The position numbers and the translations under genes were made by a program. A model generated the notes under the pieces. The model had not been told where the DNA came from, searched no databases, and was given only the letters and a program-made list of their open reading frames with translations. Of a stretch of 64,000 nt of DNA, positions 8,522 to 18,250 are shown piece after piece (position 1 is the stretch's first letter; each line of letters opens with the position of its first letter). Origin of the DNA: CAYSCW01 sp964429795 (lineage in GTDB: Bacteria; Acidobacteriota; Aminicenantia; Aminicenantales; Aminicenantaceae); contig CAYSCW010000010.1 in NCBI GenBank assembly GCA_964429795.1, positions 15,803 through 79,802 on the forward strand, read 5' to 3'.

Positions 8522-10036
8522 ATGAAGCCTTTAAAGCAGGGAAGAGTTTCTCAGCTTTTGTTGATTATCATGGGACTTTTACTCGTTTTAAATTGCAGTC
8601 ACAATTCTCAAAAGCTGGCTGAGCAAAAATATTCAGAAGGATTCTCTTTAAGGCAGCCTGAGGATTGGCAAGCGAAAGTTATGGATAAAACCTACATCTG
8701 GATTTCCTCAGAGGGAATGAAGGATTCTCCATTTCTGTTTATCTATCCCTTTTTTCTCAAGGAAAAGACGCAAAGCAGCTCTTGGATTCGGAAGCAACTG
8801 CCTGCACTGTCCAAGTTTTTTTCTGGAGTTGAATGGGGAAAAATGGAGCAGATACGCAGCTTCCCTGACGAGACTGCTGCAAAATTCCGCTTCCTAAGAG
8901 AAGGCATTTCATATCAAGGTCTTGCCCTCTGCTCTATTCATGAGAAGAGCGGTGTTCTTTATGTCATGGCTGCGCCCTTGGAATCCTTTGAGCAATATCG
9001 AAATCAGCTGTTAGCCATGCTGGAGTCTTTCCGGTTTGAAGAACCAGAGCAACAAAGAGACCAGATGGTGAATAAGCCAAAAATTCGCTATGGAAGCTGG
9101 CAGGACCCCCAGGAACAGGCATTTACCCTTGAAGTTCCTCAAGGCTGGACAGTTAAGGGTGGAACATTCCGCAGAGCTTCTGTCGACCTGATGCATGTTC
9201 TCCGAGCCGAATCTCCTGACCGCAGAATGGTTATTCAATTCAACGACAGCAATATCCCCGTCTTTGCCCTGCCCAGTCCTATACTGAACATGGCGGGATT
9301 CCAGGAAGGTTCCTGGTATTCTCCTGGATATGGCGTCCAGATGATGGTCAGGAGATACATACCAGGCGTTTATTTTCTGAGCGAGTATCTCAACAGTAAT
9401 TACCGTCCTCATCTCGCGGGTTTTCAGATTGTCGATCAGAAGAATCGCCCTGATATCGTATCTTCTTTTAACAAGATTTACAGCCAGTTTTCTTCCTACG
9501 GCATCTCTTTTACTCTGCATGCCGGAGAGGCAGCCTTTCGATTTGATCAGGATTCGCAGCTTTTTGTGGGCTATGGCCTGGCGCTGACGCAACTCGTCCA
9601 ATCCATGGGGACGCAAGGAGGCAACTGGTCCCTTGCCTTGATGGTCATTTACACATGTCCAGAATCAGAGACCGAGACCGTCCGTGAGATTGCTGATCAT
9701 ATGTTCCAGAGTCTCAGGATGAATCCTCGCTGGGTTGCCTCCCAGCAACAGCTGGCAGTCAATGTCTCCCAGATTGTGACTCAAACCAACCAGGAGATAT
9801 CCCGGATTATCGATGAATCCTACTGGTCGAGACAGGTCACCATGGACAATATCCACCGCAAATTCTCTAATTATATTCTGGGAGTGACCGATGTGGTGGA
9901 CGCTGAGACGGGAGAAAAGTGGAATGTGGAAGCAGGCCACAATTATTACTGGCGGAAAGATTATACCAATCAGATTGTTGGCACAGAGGTTTACACACGG
10001 CCGGATATTGATTTCTCGCCGCTCAAGAAGTTATGA
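8522..10036 (+). CDS. lipoprotein of unknown function
   Basis: A 504-residue protein with a type II signal peptide; the lipobox LVLNC puts the acylated Cys at residue 25. Two similar segments (about 35-175 and 185-400), each starting with a PxDWQ or PQGWTV-type strand, resemble tandem PsbP/DUF1795-like folds, but the match is by eye only. The C-terminal part carries VTDVVDAETGEKWNVEAGHNYYWR, a motif seen in several uncharacterised secreted proteins. AGGAGG precedes the ATG. It follows the M4 protease and barrel protein on the same strand with a 103-base gap. Function unknown. Confidence 0.6.
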   Translation: MKPLKQGRVSQLLLIIMGLLLVLNCSHNSQKLAEQKYSEGFSLRQPEDWQAKVMDKTYIWISSEGMKDSPFLFIYPFFLKEKTQSSSWIRKQLPALSKFFSGVEWGKMEQIRSFPDETAAKFRFLREGISYQGLALCSIHEKSGVLYVMAAPLESFEQYRNQLLAMLESFRFEEPEQQRDQMVNKPKIRYGSWQDPQEQAFTLEVPQGWTVKGGTFRRASVDLMHVLRAESPDRRMVIQFNDSNIPVFALPSPILNMAGFQEGSWYSPGYGVQMMVRRYIPGVYFLSEYLNSNYRPHLAGFQIVDQKNRPDIVSSFNKIYSQFSSYGISFTLHAGEAAFRFDQDSQLFVGYGLALTQLVQSMGTQGGNWSLALMVIYTCPESETETVREIADHMFQSLRMNPRWVASQQQLAVNVSQIVTQTNQEISRIIDESYWSRQVTMDNIHRKFSNYILGVTDVVDAETGEKWNVEAGHNYYWRKDYTNQIVGTEVYTRPDIDFSPLKKL

Positions 10037-10309
10037 CGAGTTTCGAGAATGTTCTCTAACTTGCTCATAATAAAATTAATAGTTGTACTACTTCTATCCT
10101 TTCTGCTTCACATATTATAAATGATTATTCTGACCTGTATAGAGGAAGATTTAAAAGTGTATTTCTGGCCGCCTTTTAAGGAAATCAGGGACATGTGCCG
10201 ATCTTCTGAGTTCGGTACCGTGCCCCTTGATTTTTGTGAATAATGCAGGTTAATTCACAAACGTATGGCATAGTGGATCGATTACAAAGAAAACAGAGAA
10301 TTAAAAATA

Positions 10310-10337
10310 TTGTTTTCTTCATGAAGAAAATTATGAT
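10310..10337 (+). promoter_or_regulatory. candidate promoter with perfect 18-bp palindrome before hybrid kinase
   Basis: In the otherwise featureless 336-base gap before the sensor kinase, TTGTTT (10310-10315) and TATGAT (10332-10337) are spaced by 16 bases. A perfect palindrome TTTTCTTCATGAAGAAAA occupies 10313-10330, overlapping the -35 and the spacer. This arrangement suits a repressor or autoregulatory operator. Nothing else in 10037-10372 is recognisable. Confidence 0.4.
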
Positions 10338-10372
10338 AATTTTGAAAGAAATAAAAAAAAGGTGTATACGAG

Positions 10373-13300
10373 ATGAAGGAAAATCAGGGCTGGGGCAAGA
10401 TTTATTGTCGATTGAGTAGATTGTTTTTTTACTCGATCTGTCTGTTGATTGTCTTTTCCCCTTTGATTCATTCCCAGGAGCGACAGATAAAATTCGAGAA
10501 CATCGGGATTGAAGAGGGGCTGTCGCAAGCCAGCATTCATTGTATTTGGCAGGACAGCAAGGGATTTATGTGGATAGGCACTGAGTCAGGCGTGAATCGA
10601 TATGATGGCTACAATTTCGTCGTGTATACTCCTGATTTAAAAAATCCTAAAAGTCTGAGCAACAATTGGGTTTATTCAGTTTATGAAGATCATCTGGGGA
10701 ATCTCTGGATCGGTACAGATGACGGCCTAAACAGATTCAATAGAGAGAAAGAGACATTTACACGTTATTTTCATGACCCTGAGGACTCAAGTAGTTTGAG
10801 TAATAGTAAAGTCTATACTATTTATGAAGGTAAGTCAGGATCGCTCTGGATCGGGACGGATAACGGATTGAATAGATTCAGCCGGGAAGATGAGACTTTT
10901 AAGAGGTATCAGTTTGAGCCAGAAAATCCTCAAAGCTTAAGCGATGATCATATCCGGTCTATTTTAGAAGATACCTCTGGTATACTCTGGGTTGGAACCG
11001 ACAATGGATTGAACAAGTTGAACCCAAAAATGGAGACCTGGGTGAGATTTCTGCGCAGGCCCGAAGATGCAAGTAGTTTAAGCCATAACAGCATCAATTC
11101 CATCTGTGAAGACTCGTTGGGTATGCTCTGGATCGGAACGGATGGAGGCCTTAACCAGTTTGATCCCAGCACCGGAAAGTTTGAGCAGTACAGACATATT
11201 CCCGGTGACACTAAAAGTTTGAGTGACGATTGGATTCATGTCGTTTATCAAGACCACTTGGGAACGCTCTGGATCGGGACAAACGAGGGCGGACTGAATC
11301 GTTTTGATCGGGATAAAAGGGAATTTGTTTATTATAAAGGTGATCCCAAAAATCCCCACAGCTTGAGCAGCAACAGAATTTACTCTATATGTGAAGATCA
11401 GTCGGGGATAATCTGGGTGGGGACCTATGGAGGCGCTCTCTGTAAATTTAATAGGGAACCGAAGCGATTTAGACTTATCACTCATGATCCCGAAAACCCT
11501 TATAGCTTGAGCCACAACTTCGTCAGGGCCTTTCTTATAGACCAGTCTGGTACTCTGTGGGTTGGAACTGATGGGGGAGGACTCAATAAATATGACCAGG
11601 AAAACAACCGTTTCATTCATTATCAGCATAATCCTAGAGACCCAAGGAGTTTGAGTAATGACAGGGTTTTTTCAATAGTCGAAGACTCTTCAGGCGTTTT
11701 ATGGATTGGGACTTACGGTGGGGGCCTAAACAGATTTGACCCGAAGAGTGGGAAATTCACTAGCTATCGACACTCTCCTTCAGATCCGAACAGTATAAGC
11801 GATGATAGAATCAGATACATTATATATAAAGGACAGCCTGGAGTTCTCTGGATCGGTACTGATGGCGGTGGCCTTAATAAATTTGATACCGAAAAGGGAA
11901 TCTTTACTCGTTATAAAAGCGATCCCCTTGATCCGGACAGCCTGAGTAATGATAGAGTATGGAGAATCCTGAAGAGCCGTTCAGGGGCCATGTGGATTGC
12001 CACATTTGGAGGCGGACTGAATAAATTTGATCCAGAAAAAGGCCAGTTTTCCCATTACCGCTTTGACCCTGATGATCCAAACAGTTTGAGTAATGATTAC
12101 CTAACGGCGCTTCATGAAGGCCAATCAGGAATACTCTGGATGGGTTCCAACGGTGAAGGCCTCATAAAATTCGACCCTCAAAAAGAGATGTTTTCCAACT
12201 ATCCAGAGGCTGAAGGGCTGGCGGGCAATGCAGTATACGGAATTCTGGAAGATGATGAAGGATGTCTCTGGATAAGCACAAACAATGGACTTTCCAAATT
12301 CAATCCTCAGACAGAGACTTTTAGAAATTATGACGTCAATGACGGGCTGCAGAACAATGAATTCAACGGAGGATCACGTTATAAAAGTCCTGAAGGCGAA
12401 ATGTTCTTCGGAGGGATCAGTGGATTTAACAGCTTTTATCCTGGAATGATCAAGGATAATCCATATGCCCCTCGAGTCGTAATCACAAATTTCAGAATCT
12501 TTAACAAACTAGTACCCATTCAGGAGGAAGAAGATGAACAATCACCACTGACCAAGTCTATCACAGAAACCGACAAAATTCAGCTTTCCTACAGAGACAA
12601 CATGTTGTCGTTTGAGTTTGCGGCCTTGCATTACGTTTTTCCTGATAAAAATGAGTATGCGTACAAGATGGAAGGATTCGATAAGGATTGGATTTACACT
12701 TCCGCAACTCAAAGGTTTGCTTCCTATACCAATCTGGATCCGGGGGAATACACATTCAGGGTTAAAGCTTCCAACAACGATGGTTTATGGAACGAGGAAG
12801 GAGCATCCCTGAAGATCGTTATTGTTCCCCCGTTCTGGGAAACTCTTTGGTTTAGGGTCATAGCCGTTATTTTCATTCTGTCACTCATCTTCTTGGGTTT
12901 TGACTTACGGTTGAGAAATATAAAGGCTCATAAGGTGAAATTAGAGCGGTTAGTAGCCGAGCAAACAAAGGATTTGCAGAGTAAAAAGGAAATGCTCGAA
13001 CAAGAAATCGGTGAGAGAAAGCGTGCTGAAATAGAATTGCAGAAGGCGAATAAGAGAGCAGAAAAAGCCAAAGAAGCTGCCGAAGCTGCCAATCAGGCCA
13101 AAAGCTTGTTTTTAGCCAGGATGAGCCATGAGATCCGCACTCCTCTAAACTCAGTCATCGGTTTTGCTGATATACTCCTGGAATCTAATCTCAATACAGA
13201 ACAAATTGACTATGCTAGAACCATAACCAAAAGTGGTGAGACTCTCCTTTCTCTTCTCAATGAAATTCTCGATTTCTCCAAAATCGAGGCTGGGGAAATG

Positions 13301-14653
13301 GAGTTTCAGGATATGGATTTTGACCTTGAGGTGACAGCTTTCGATGTCTGTCATCTTATTCAACCTCGCCTGGAAAATAAACCAGTAGAGGTGCTCTGCC
13401 GGATTGAGGATCAAATACCGGCTTACATAAAAGGCGATCCCGGAAGAATTCGTCAGGTGTTGCTCAATTTAATGTCTAATGCGGCCAAATTTACTTCTGA
13501 GGGCGAAATTGAGCTTTCCTTGGACATCGAAGAAGAAAGAAATGGAGAGTCAAAACTGCATGTCGCGGTGCGGGATACGGGAATCGGTATTCCGAAGGAC
13601 AAACAGGAAAAAGTGTTTGAGTTGTTTCAACAGGTGAACGGCTCAACGACTAGAAAGCACGGGGGAACCGGACTTGGATTAGCAATATGCAAGCAGATCG
13701 CCAACTATCTGGATGGAGATGTGTGGGTGGAAAGTGAAATTCATAAAGGAAGCACTTTTCATTTTACTGCCTGGCTAAAAAAATCTGAAAAGAGGTTTAC
13801 TAAGAAGGTTTCCCTTGAGATTCTGTCAGGCAAAAAGGTCCTTATTGTTGATGATAATCTAAACAACCTGAACATTTTAGCCCATTTTGCTGAAAAAGCA
13901 GAGATGCGTGTTAAGAGGCTCAGGAAGGGTCATCTGGTTCTGTCCACACTTCAAAAAGGACTGGATAAGAACGACCCGTATGATATTTGCATTTTGGATA
14001 TCCTGATGCCTGATATAAGCGGATATCAAGTGGCCAAACAGATCCGGGATCATTCTGATCCCCGCATCTCTAATCTCCCTTTGCTGGCATTTTCTTCTTC
14101 AATTTCGATGCGAACCAAGATTTCAAAGGAATCGGATTTTGACGGATTTCTACCTAAGCCTGTCCAGAAGCACAAACTGCTGGCCATGATAAAACGGCTA
14201 TTAGGGCAGGAGATAGAACTAGAAGAAAGAGAAAAAGCAACAGTTATCACTCAGCATACGCTTGCTGAAGAAGTCAAACATTCGGTCAATATACTGCTGG
14301 CCGAGGATAATCCTGTAAACCAGAAACTGGCTGTTGTTTTGCTAACTAAAGCTGGATACCTCCTGGAAGCGGTGAATAATGGGAAAGAAGCTGTGGAAAA
14401 ATATACTGCAAATCCGGATAATTTCGATTTGATTTTTATGGATGTCAACATGCCAGAGATGGATGGCTTGGAAGCCACAAAAATAATCAGAGACAAAGGG
14501 CATAAAGATGTTCCTATCATCGCCATGACTGCCGCGGCCATGAAAGAAGACCGGGAAAAGTGTCTGAAAGCCGGCATGAATGACTACATTGCCAAGCCCA
14601 TAAAGCGTGAGGTTGTCTTTAGTATGGTTAGAAAGTGGATTTTTCCTTCTTAA
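10373..14653 (+). CDS. hybrid two-component sensor: double beta-propeller, Y_Y_Y, kinase, two receivers
   Basis: A 1426-residue one-protein phosphorelay. A signal peptide/anchor (to about 37) precedes a long periplasmic sensor. It has 13 clear two-component-propeller repeats of the form (E/D)DxxGxLWIGTxxGLNRF plus a fourteenth degenerate one (GEMFFGGISGFNSF), enough for two seven-bladed propellers (about 45-690). A Y_Y_Y domain (about 735-815), one membrane helix (about 822-845) and a coiled coil follow. The HisKA domain has SHEIRTPLNS with His919; the HATPase has N/G boxes (NLMSNAAKF, DTGIGIP, GGTGLGLAI). Two receiver domains have Asp1209 (CILDILMP) and Asp1357 (FMDVNMP). No AraC or Hpt domain is present, so output must pass to another protein. 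This class resembles Bacteroides glycan-sensing hybrids; the ligand is unknown. Confidence 0.93.
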   Translation: MKENQGWGKIYCRLSRLFFYSICLLIVFSPLIHSQERQIKFENIGIEEGLSQASIHCIWQDSKGFMWIGTESGVNRYDGYNFVVYTPDLKNPKSLSNNWVYSVYEDHLGNLWIGTDDGLNRFNREKETFTRYFHDPEDSSSLSNSKVYTIYEGKSGSLWIGTDNGLNRFSREDETFKRYQFEPENPQSLSDDHIRSILEDTSGILWVGTDNGLNKLNPKMETWVRFLRRPEDASSLSHNSINSICEDSLGMLWIGTDGGLNQFDPSTGKFEQYRHIPGDTKSLSDDWIHVVYQDHLGTLWIGTNEGGLNRFDRDKREFVYYKGDPKNPHSLSSNRIYSICEDQSGIIWVGTYGGALCKFNREPKRFRLITHDPENPYSLSHNFVRAFLIDQSGTLWVGTDGGGLNKYDQENNRFIHYQHNPRDPRSLSNDRVFSIVEDSSGVLWIGTYGGGLNRFDPKSGKFTSYRHSPSDPNSISDDRIRYIIYKGQPGVLWIGTDGGGLNKFDTEKGIFTRYKSDPLDPDSLSNDRVWRILKSRSGAMWIATFGGGLNKFDPEKGQFSHYRFDPDDPNSLSNDYLTALHEGQSGILWMGSNGEGLIKFDPQKEMFSNYPEAEGLAGNAVYGILEDDEGCLWISTNNGLSKFNPQTETFRNYDVNDGLQNNEFNGGSRYKSPEGEMFFGGISGFNSFYPGMIKDNPYAPRVVITNFRIFNKLVPIQEEEDEQSPLTKSITETDKIQLSYRDNMLSFEFAALHYVFPDKNEYAYKMEGFDKDWIYTSATQRFASYTNLDPGEYTFRVKASNNDGLWNEEGASLKIVIVPPFWETLWFRVIAVIFILSLIFLGFDLRLRNIKAHKVKLERLVAEQTKDLQSKKEMLEQEIGERKRAEIELQKANKRAEKAKEAAEAANQAKSLFLARMSHEIRTPLNSVIGFADILLESNLNTEQIDYARTITKSGETLLSLLNEILDFSKIEAGEMEFQDMDFDLEVTAFDVCHLIQPRLENKPVEVLCRIEDQIPAYIKGDPGRIRQVLLNLMSNAAKFTSEGEIELSLDIEEERNGESKLHVAVRDTGIGIPKDKQEKVFELFQQVNGSTTRKHGGTGLGLAICKQIANYLDGDVWVESEIHKGSTFHFTAWLKKSEKRFTKKVSLEILSGKKVLIVDDNLNNLNILAHFAEKAEMRVKRLRKGHLVLSTLQKGLDKNDPYDICILDILMPDISGYQVAKQIRDHSDPRISNLPLLAFSSSISMRTKISKESDFDGFLPKPVQKHKLLAMIKRLLGQEIELEEREKATVITQHTLAEEVKHSVNILLAEDNPVNQKLAVVLLTKAGYLLEAVNNGKEAVEKYTANPDNFDLIFMDVNMPEMDGLEATKIIRDKGHKDVPIIAMTAAAMKEDREKCLKAGMNDYIAKPIKREVVFSMVRKWIFPS

Positions 14654-14834
14654 AACTTTCACTTCTTAGCTTTTGATGTCTCCATTCTCCTCTCATTTAA
14701 TGGCTAAAGCCTGTGAGTATGCGCATGTTGACAAAAGGGAAATGAATGATTAAATTTAAAAACTGAGGCAAGCGCAAGGAAAAAAGTTGCTCTGCCTCAT
14801 CGCTAAGAGGAGTTGCCCAGATAAGGGAGAGAGA

Positions 14835-14906
14835 GCGGACATAACTCAGCGGTAGAGTACGAGCTTCCCAAGCTCGGGGTCGCGGGTTCGAATCCCGTTG
14901 TCCGCT
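14835..14906 (+). tRNA. tRNA-Gly (CCC)
   Basis: A full cloverleaf can be drawn. The acceptor GCGGACA pairs perfectly with TGTCCGC, the D-arm is CTC/GAG, the anticodon stem CGAGC/GCTCG encloses loop TTCCCAA (anticodon CCC), and the T-arm GCGGG/CCCGT has loop TTCGAAT. The discriminator is T, as usual for bacterial tRNA-Gly. CCA is not encoded. It lies in the gap between the sensor kinase and lipM. Confidence 0.95.
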
Positions 14907-14989
14907 CTCTCTTTATTACATATTAGCCCTATTGTTGCTATCTTTAGAGTCTTCCATAGAAAAACTTCCCTTAGAAAATAAGAGGTCAC

Positions 14990-15814
14990 ATGAAATCGAA
15001 AGGGCAGCCTAAAGAGTGGCATGTCATAGTGGACAGAACTCCCTTGAAGGGTTCACTGAACATGGCCATAGATGAGTTTCTTTTTCAGTCCCTTGAGGAG
15101 GAGCCCAAGACCTGTCTTCGCTTTTACGTCTGGAGAAGGCCTACTGCCTCTCTTGGATATTCCCAGAGAATTTCCAGAGTCGTGGATATCGACTTCTGCC
15201 AGAAGAAGGGAATCGATATCGTCAGAAGGATTACCGGAGGAAAGCTTGTCCTCCATGATAAGGAAGTCACTTATTCCCTCTGTTCCTCTGATAAAGAAAT
15301 TTTTCCTCCCAATCTTGTTGATTCCTACAGTCTTATTTCCAGGGCGTTGATGCAAGGACTGAAAAGAATGGGGCTGAATCCTTCACTTGCTGATGCCCCA
15401 CCTGAGTTCTACACTCGAGGAAACCTGCCCTGCTTCTCCTATCCAGCGCGGAATGAAGTAGAAGTAATGGGGAAAAAGGTCATCGGGAGTGCCCAAAAGC
15501 GTGTAGGCTCCAAGTTTCTGCAGCACGGTTCCATCCCCCTGGAAGATGAGGCAGAATTGCTGAAATCTATTTCTTTTTTGAAAGAGGAGGGAGAGGCTGT
15601 TCGCATGATCTCTCTTGGGCAGGCCTTGGGAAGAAAGGTTAGTTTCGGTTGGGTGGTCAATCACCTGAAGGCTGGATTTTCGGAATATTTCGGGATTTCT
15701 CTCAGACCAAAGGAATTTAACAAGAAGGAAATGAAGGCTATTCTCAAAATCCAGAAGGAGCGGTATGAAAACCACACTTGGACCTTCGGGGTTAACCGCC
15801 AACCCCCAGCTTGA
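14990..15814 (+). CDS. lipM: LipM-type octanoyltransferase (lipoate biosynthesis)
   Basis: A 274-residue member of the biotin/lipoate A/B ligase fold. Recognisable segments are MAIDEFLF, RRPTASLGYSQR, RRITGGKLVLHDKEVTYSL (about 79-96, the lipoyl-binding loop) and MGKKVIGSAQKR with the acyl-binding Lys. Cys148 in NLPCFSYP matches the catalytic Cys of LipM-type octanoyl-ACP:protein octanoyltransferases, which distinguishes it from LplA and LipB. The enzyme would move octanoate from acyl carrier protein to a lipoyl domain (GcvH or E2). No lipA or lipL lies next to it. An LplA-like ligase remains possible without biochemical data. Confidence 0.8.
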   Translation: MKSKGQPKEWHVIVDRTPLKGSLNMAIDEFLFQSLEEEPKTCLRFYVWRRPTASLGYSQRISRVVDIDFCQKKGIDIVRRITGGKLVLHDKEVTYSLCSSDKEIFPPNLVDSYSLISRALMQGLKRMGLNPSLADAPPEFYTRGNLPCFSYPARNEVEVMGKKVIGSAQKRVGSKFLQHGSIPLEDEAELLKSISFLKEEGEAVRMISLGQALGRKVSFGWVVNHLKAGFSEYFGISLRPKEFNKKEMKAILKIQKERYENHTWTFGVNRQPPA

Positions 15815-15863
15815 CTTTTTTTAATCTTAAATGATAGTATTTTCTCTACTAGGTAGGGATCCT

Positions 15864-16760
15864 ATGAACGAAATAGATGAACTCTCCAAACTCGAAGTCA
15901 ACAAGCTGCCTGTGCTGCAATCAATTCTTCTCGACGATTTGCACCAAAACGTGCTGAAGAACTTCTATCTTGAGCTGGGCACTGGACCTGTACTCTTTCT
16001 CCTTTCTCCATCTTACTCTGTGGTGAATCCCACACCCAACGAGACGGTCAATGATTTTATCCAGAAGAATGAAATCCTTCTCAATTATGTCAAGGAATAC
16101 ATCGTCCAGAACCTGGCCATCTACTCTGTCCTTTTGGATGTCAACAGCTATTTTGTGGAGCAGAACAATTTCCTTGTTTTGGCGAGGTTAAGGGAGAGAG
16201 ATTCAGGCGGCCGGCGGTATGAGATCAAGTTTTACACCCATTCTCCAAGAGAGTTAATGACCCATTACAATGATAAAATTTATATCGGAAGAGATTTCAT
16301 TGACCTTTTCCATTTCAAGAGAAAATATTTAGGAGTGAAGGAAATCATCAGTTCCCTGAAAGATCAGTATGAAGCGCTGCTGGATAAAGCCGAAGAGAAA
16401 TTGAGTCATCCTCTGGCATACAAATCTTTTTTCCAAGAAATCAAGGAGTACGTGAATGAGCTGTACTCCGAAAGCATGGAAATCCTGCAGTCTCTTCCTC
16501 CCTATCTTGATTTCAAGACACTCAACGGTAAGGATTTGATCGATATCAATGCCCAATACCGGACCATCAACCATTATATGATCGAACTCAACGATGAAGT
16601 GGCCGAGTTTGAAAACATCTTGCGCTTCAAGAAAGAAATGGATTTTGTTCGGTATGTGACCAAGTATAAGAAGGATTTGGCTAACAGCATTTCCTATTTC
16701 AACATCAAAATCAACGGCTGTCTGAAAGAAAAGATTTACAGCTCAAAAGCCAAGCATTAA
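15864..16760 (+). CDS. conserved hypothetical protein
   Basis: A 298-residue soluble, acidic protein with no signal peptide or membrane segment. The chosen ATG begins MNEIDELSKLEVNKL and is preceded by AGGTAGGGA; an upstream in-frame ATG at 15831 lacks this. The N-terminal half is mixed alpha/beta (FYLELGTGPVLFLLSP, YSVLLDVNSYFVEQNNFLVLARLRER). The C-terminal half is mostly helical and may form coiled coils (EAEFENILRFKKEMDFVRYV). I do not recognise the family. It ends 25 bases before a strong terminator. Confidence 0.6.
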   Translation: MNEIDELSKLEVNKLPVLQSILLDDLHQNVLKNFYLELGTGPVLFLLSPSYSVVNPTPNETVNDFIQKNEILLNYVKEYIVQNLAIYSVLLDVNSYFVEQNNFLVLARLRERDSGGRRYEIKFYTHSPRELMTHYNDKIYIGRDFIDLFHFKRKYLGVKEIISSLKDQYEALLDKAEEKLSHPLAYKSFFQEIKEYVNELYSESMEILQSLPPYLDFKTLNGKDLIDINAQYRTINHYMIELNDEVAEFENILRFKKEMDFVRYVTKYKKDLANSISYFNIKINGCLKEKIYSSKAKH

Positions 16761-16785
16761 CATTACCTCAACGAGACAGGACGAA

Positions 16786-16822
16786 GCAAAAAGCCCGATG
16801 ATGAACTCATCGGGCTTTTTGC
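16786..16822. terminator. bidirectional intrinsic terminator
   Basis: A perfect 16-bp inverted repeat (16786-16801 with 16807-16822) around a five-base loop. The stem contains an A5/T5 tract outside a GC-rich core, followed by TTTT. It can terminate the plus-strand gene ending at 16760 and the minus-strand envelope operon ending at 16928. Confidence 0.9.
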
Positions 16823-16927
16823 TTTTAGCGTGAGTGTTAGGCGGTCGATGACTGTTTGGGGAACGGTCCCTACAGTTTGGTCATCAGTTCTTACATTGTC
16901 TGACCGGAGAAGGTCTTTCCTCAATCT

Positions 16928-18250
16928 TCACAGATTATTCTCAGGCTTAGGATATCCTTCGATGGTGATCGTGCCGTAGTTGGTGGAAAGGAAGATGGAT
17001 GGTTTCTCCGACTCTTCAGTAAAAGCCTTTATCACAGTGAAGCCGTTCTCCTCGCGATAGCTTAACTCCAAAGGAAGGTTCCAATGGATCTCTCCACCTT
17101 TTGAGCGAGCTTCAAATGGGTATTTTTCCTGGAGAGGCCAGTAGAATTTTATGTCAGAATACCTGCCTTCGACTTTAAGAGAATGAGTAAGAGGAGAAGG
17201 TTCCAGGATAATGTTACCGTTGGAAAGGTCGATTGTGGTTTCTCCCGAGAATTCAGCCAGCTCAATGTCTTTGTAAGAGGAAGAAATAAGAATTTTCTCT
17301 CCGACTATGGCCCTCCCTTGAATAAACGCATCCCTGCAATCGATATTAAGGTCACCTTGAATGTTGTTCAGCTGGACTCTTCCATATTTGTGGGTCAGGT
17401 GAAGCGGGCCTCGGGCTCCATCCACTTCCACCCGGGATTGGCTCCCTGTGATTTTTGCCGGACCCACATCACTCAACACGATGTTTCTGTATGAGGTCAC
17501 TACGTTGACCTCTCCCTGCAAATTCTTCCCAAAGACTGCACTCTGATAGCCTTCGATTTCTACATTCCGTGAGACATTTTCCAAACGAATTTTTCCGTAT
17601 CTGTGATCGACCTTTACTTTTCCTCCTATATCATAAAGAGTCACATCCGAATTCCGGCTTTCCACCTGGCAGTTGGCTGATACATTTTCCACTTCTACAT
17701 CTTCGTATCTGTTTTTGATGGTCAATTCCCCATCTATGTCCATCGCTTTGATTTTTCCGTTGTTGTTGATGATATTGGTATTTCCTACCTTGGAAGCTTT
17801 GACCAGTCCGTAGGAATTTTTCACGGTGATATCCATACCCTGAGGGATGGAAACCTTGAAATGAGTCTCGAAGTGTTTTCTTCTGAGTTCGCTTCGGTTG
17901 GTGGTGAGAGTCAATTGGTTTTCATCCCTTTCCACGATCATCTTGAGCTGGTCAGAAACTTTCTGAGCCTGTTCCTCATTCCTTCGCCAGATAATTTTCT
18001 GGAAATGTATGGTTATGTTTTCTTCCTCTGATCCTTGGATTTCGACATCACCGTGAGAGTTGAGGATTTGGAGGACCGGGGGGAAGGGAGGATCGATGAC
18101 CTGAGACTCTTGGAAGGTGAATTCATCGACGTTAAAGAGAAAATGACCATCGAAGTCCCAGTCGATGTCGATCTTTCCCATCTGCGCATGATAGAAGAAT
18201 ATGCCGGCCGCAATGATAAGGATGAGAAGAAGGATTTCTTTAGCTTTCAT
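16928..18250 (-). CDS. DUF4097-type beta-helix/adhesin-like envelope protein
   Basis: A 440-residue protein with an N-terminal membrane anchor (KEILLLILIIAAGIFFYHA). A long run of short beta-strand repeats follows, of the type LTIKNRYEDVEVENVSANCQVESRNSDVTLYDIGGKVKVDHRYGKIRLENV, the pattern of DUF4097/DUF4098 putative auto-transporter-adhesin-head proteins. These are often encoded with anti-sigma and LiaF-like genes and are thought to act at the cell envelope, with no known enzymatic activity. It is the last gene of the minus-strand ECF operon, overlapping the preceding small membrane gene by 11 bases, so it is probably part of the envelope-stress regulon. Confidence 0.8.
   Translation of the reverse strand: MKAKEILLLILIIAAGIFFYHAQMGKIDIDWDFDGHFLFNVDEFTFQESQVIDPPFPPVLQILNSHGDVEIQGSEEENITIHFQKIIWRRNEEQAQKVSDQLKMIVERDENQLTLTTNRSELRRKHFETHFKVSIPQGMDITVKNSYGLVKASKVGNTNIINNNGKIKAMDIDGELTIKNRYEDVEVENVSANCQVESRNSDVTLYDIGGKVKVDHRYGKIRLENVSRNVEIEGYQSAVFGKNLQGEVNVVTSYRNIVLSDVGPAKITGSQSRVEVDGARGPLHLTHKYGRVQLNNIQGDLNIDCRDAFIQGRAIVGEKILISSSYKDIELAEFSGETTIDLSNGNIILEPSPLTHSLKVEGRYSDIKFYWPLQEKYPFEARSKGGEIHWNLPLELSYREENGFTVIKAFTEESEKPSIFLSTNYGTITIEGYPKPENNL

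Noticed and set aside
11000..12300. Tandem DNA repeats in the kinase gene as a CRISPR-like array
   Set aside because: The periodicity follows the propeller protein repeats, with diverged codons and no spacers.
10373..14653. Long antisense ORFs inside the sensor kinase (for example 11078-11629)
   Set aside because: They are shadows of the repetitive propeller codons, with no domain or ribosome-site support.
15831..15863. Upstream ATG for the hypothetical protein at 15864
   Set aside because: Lacks a ribosome site and lies immediately after the lipM gene; the internal ATG has AGGTAGGGA.
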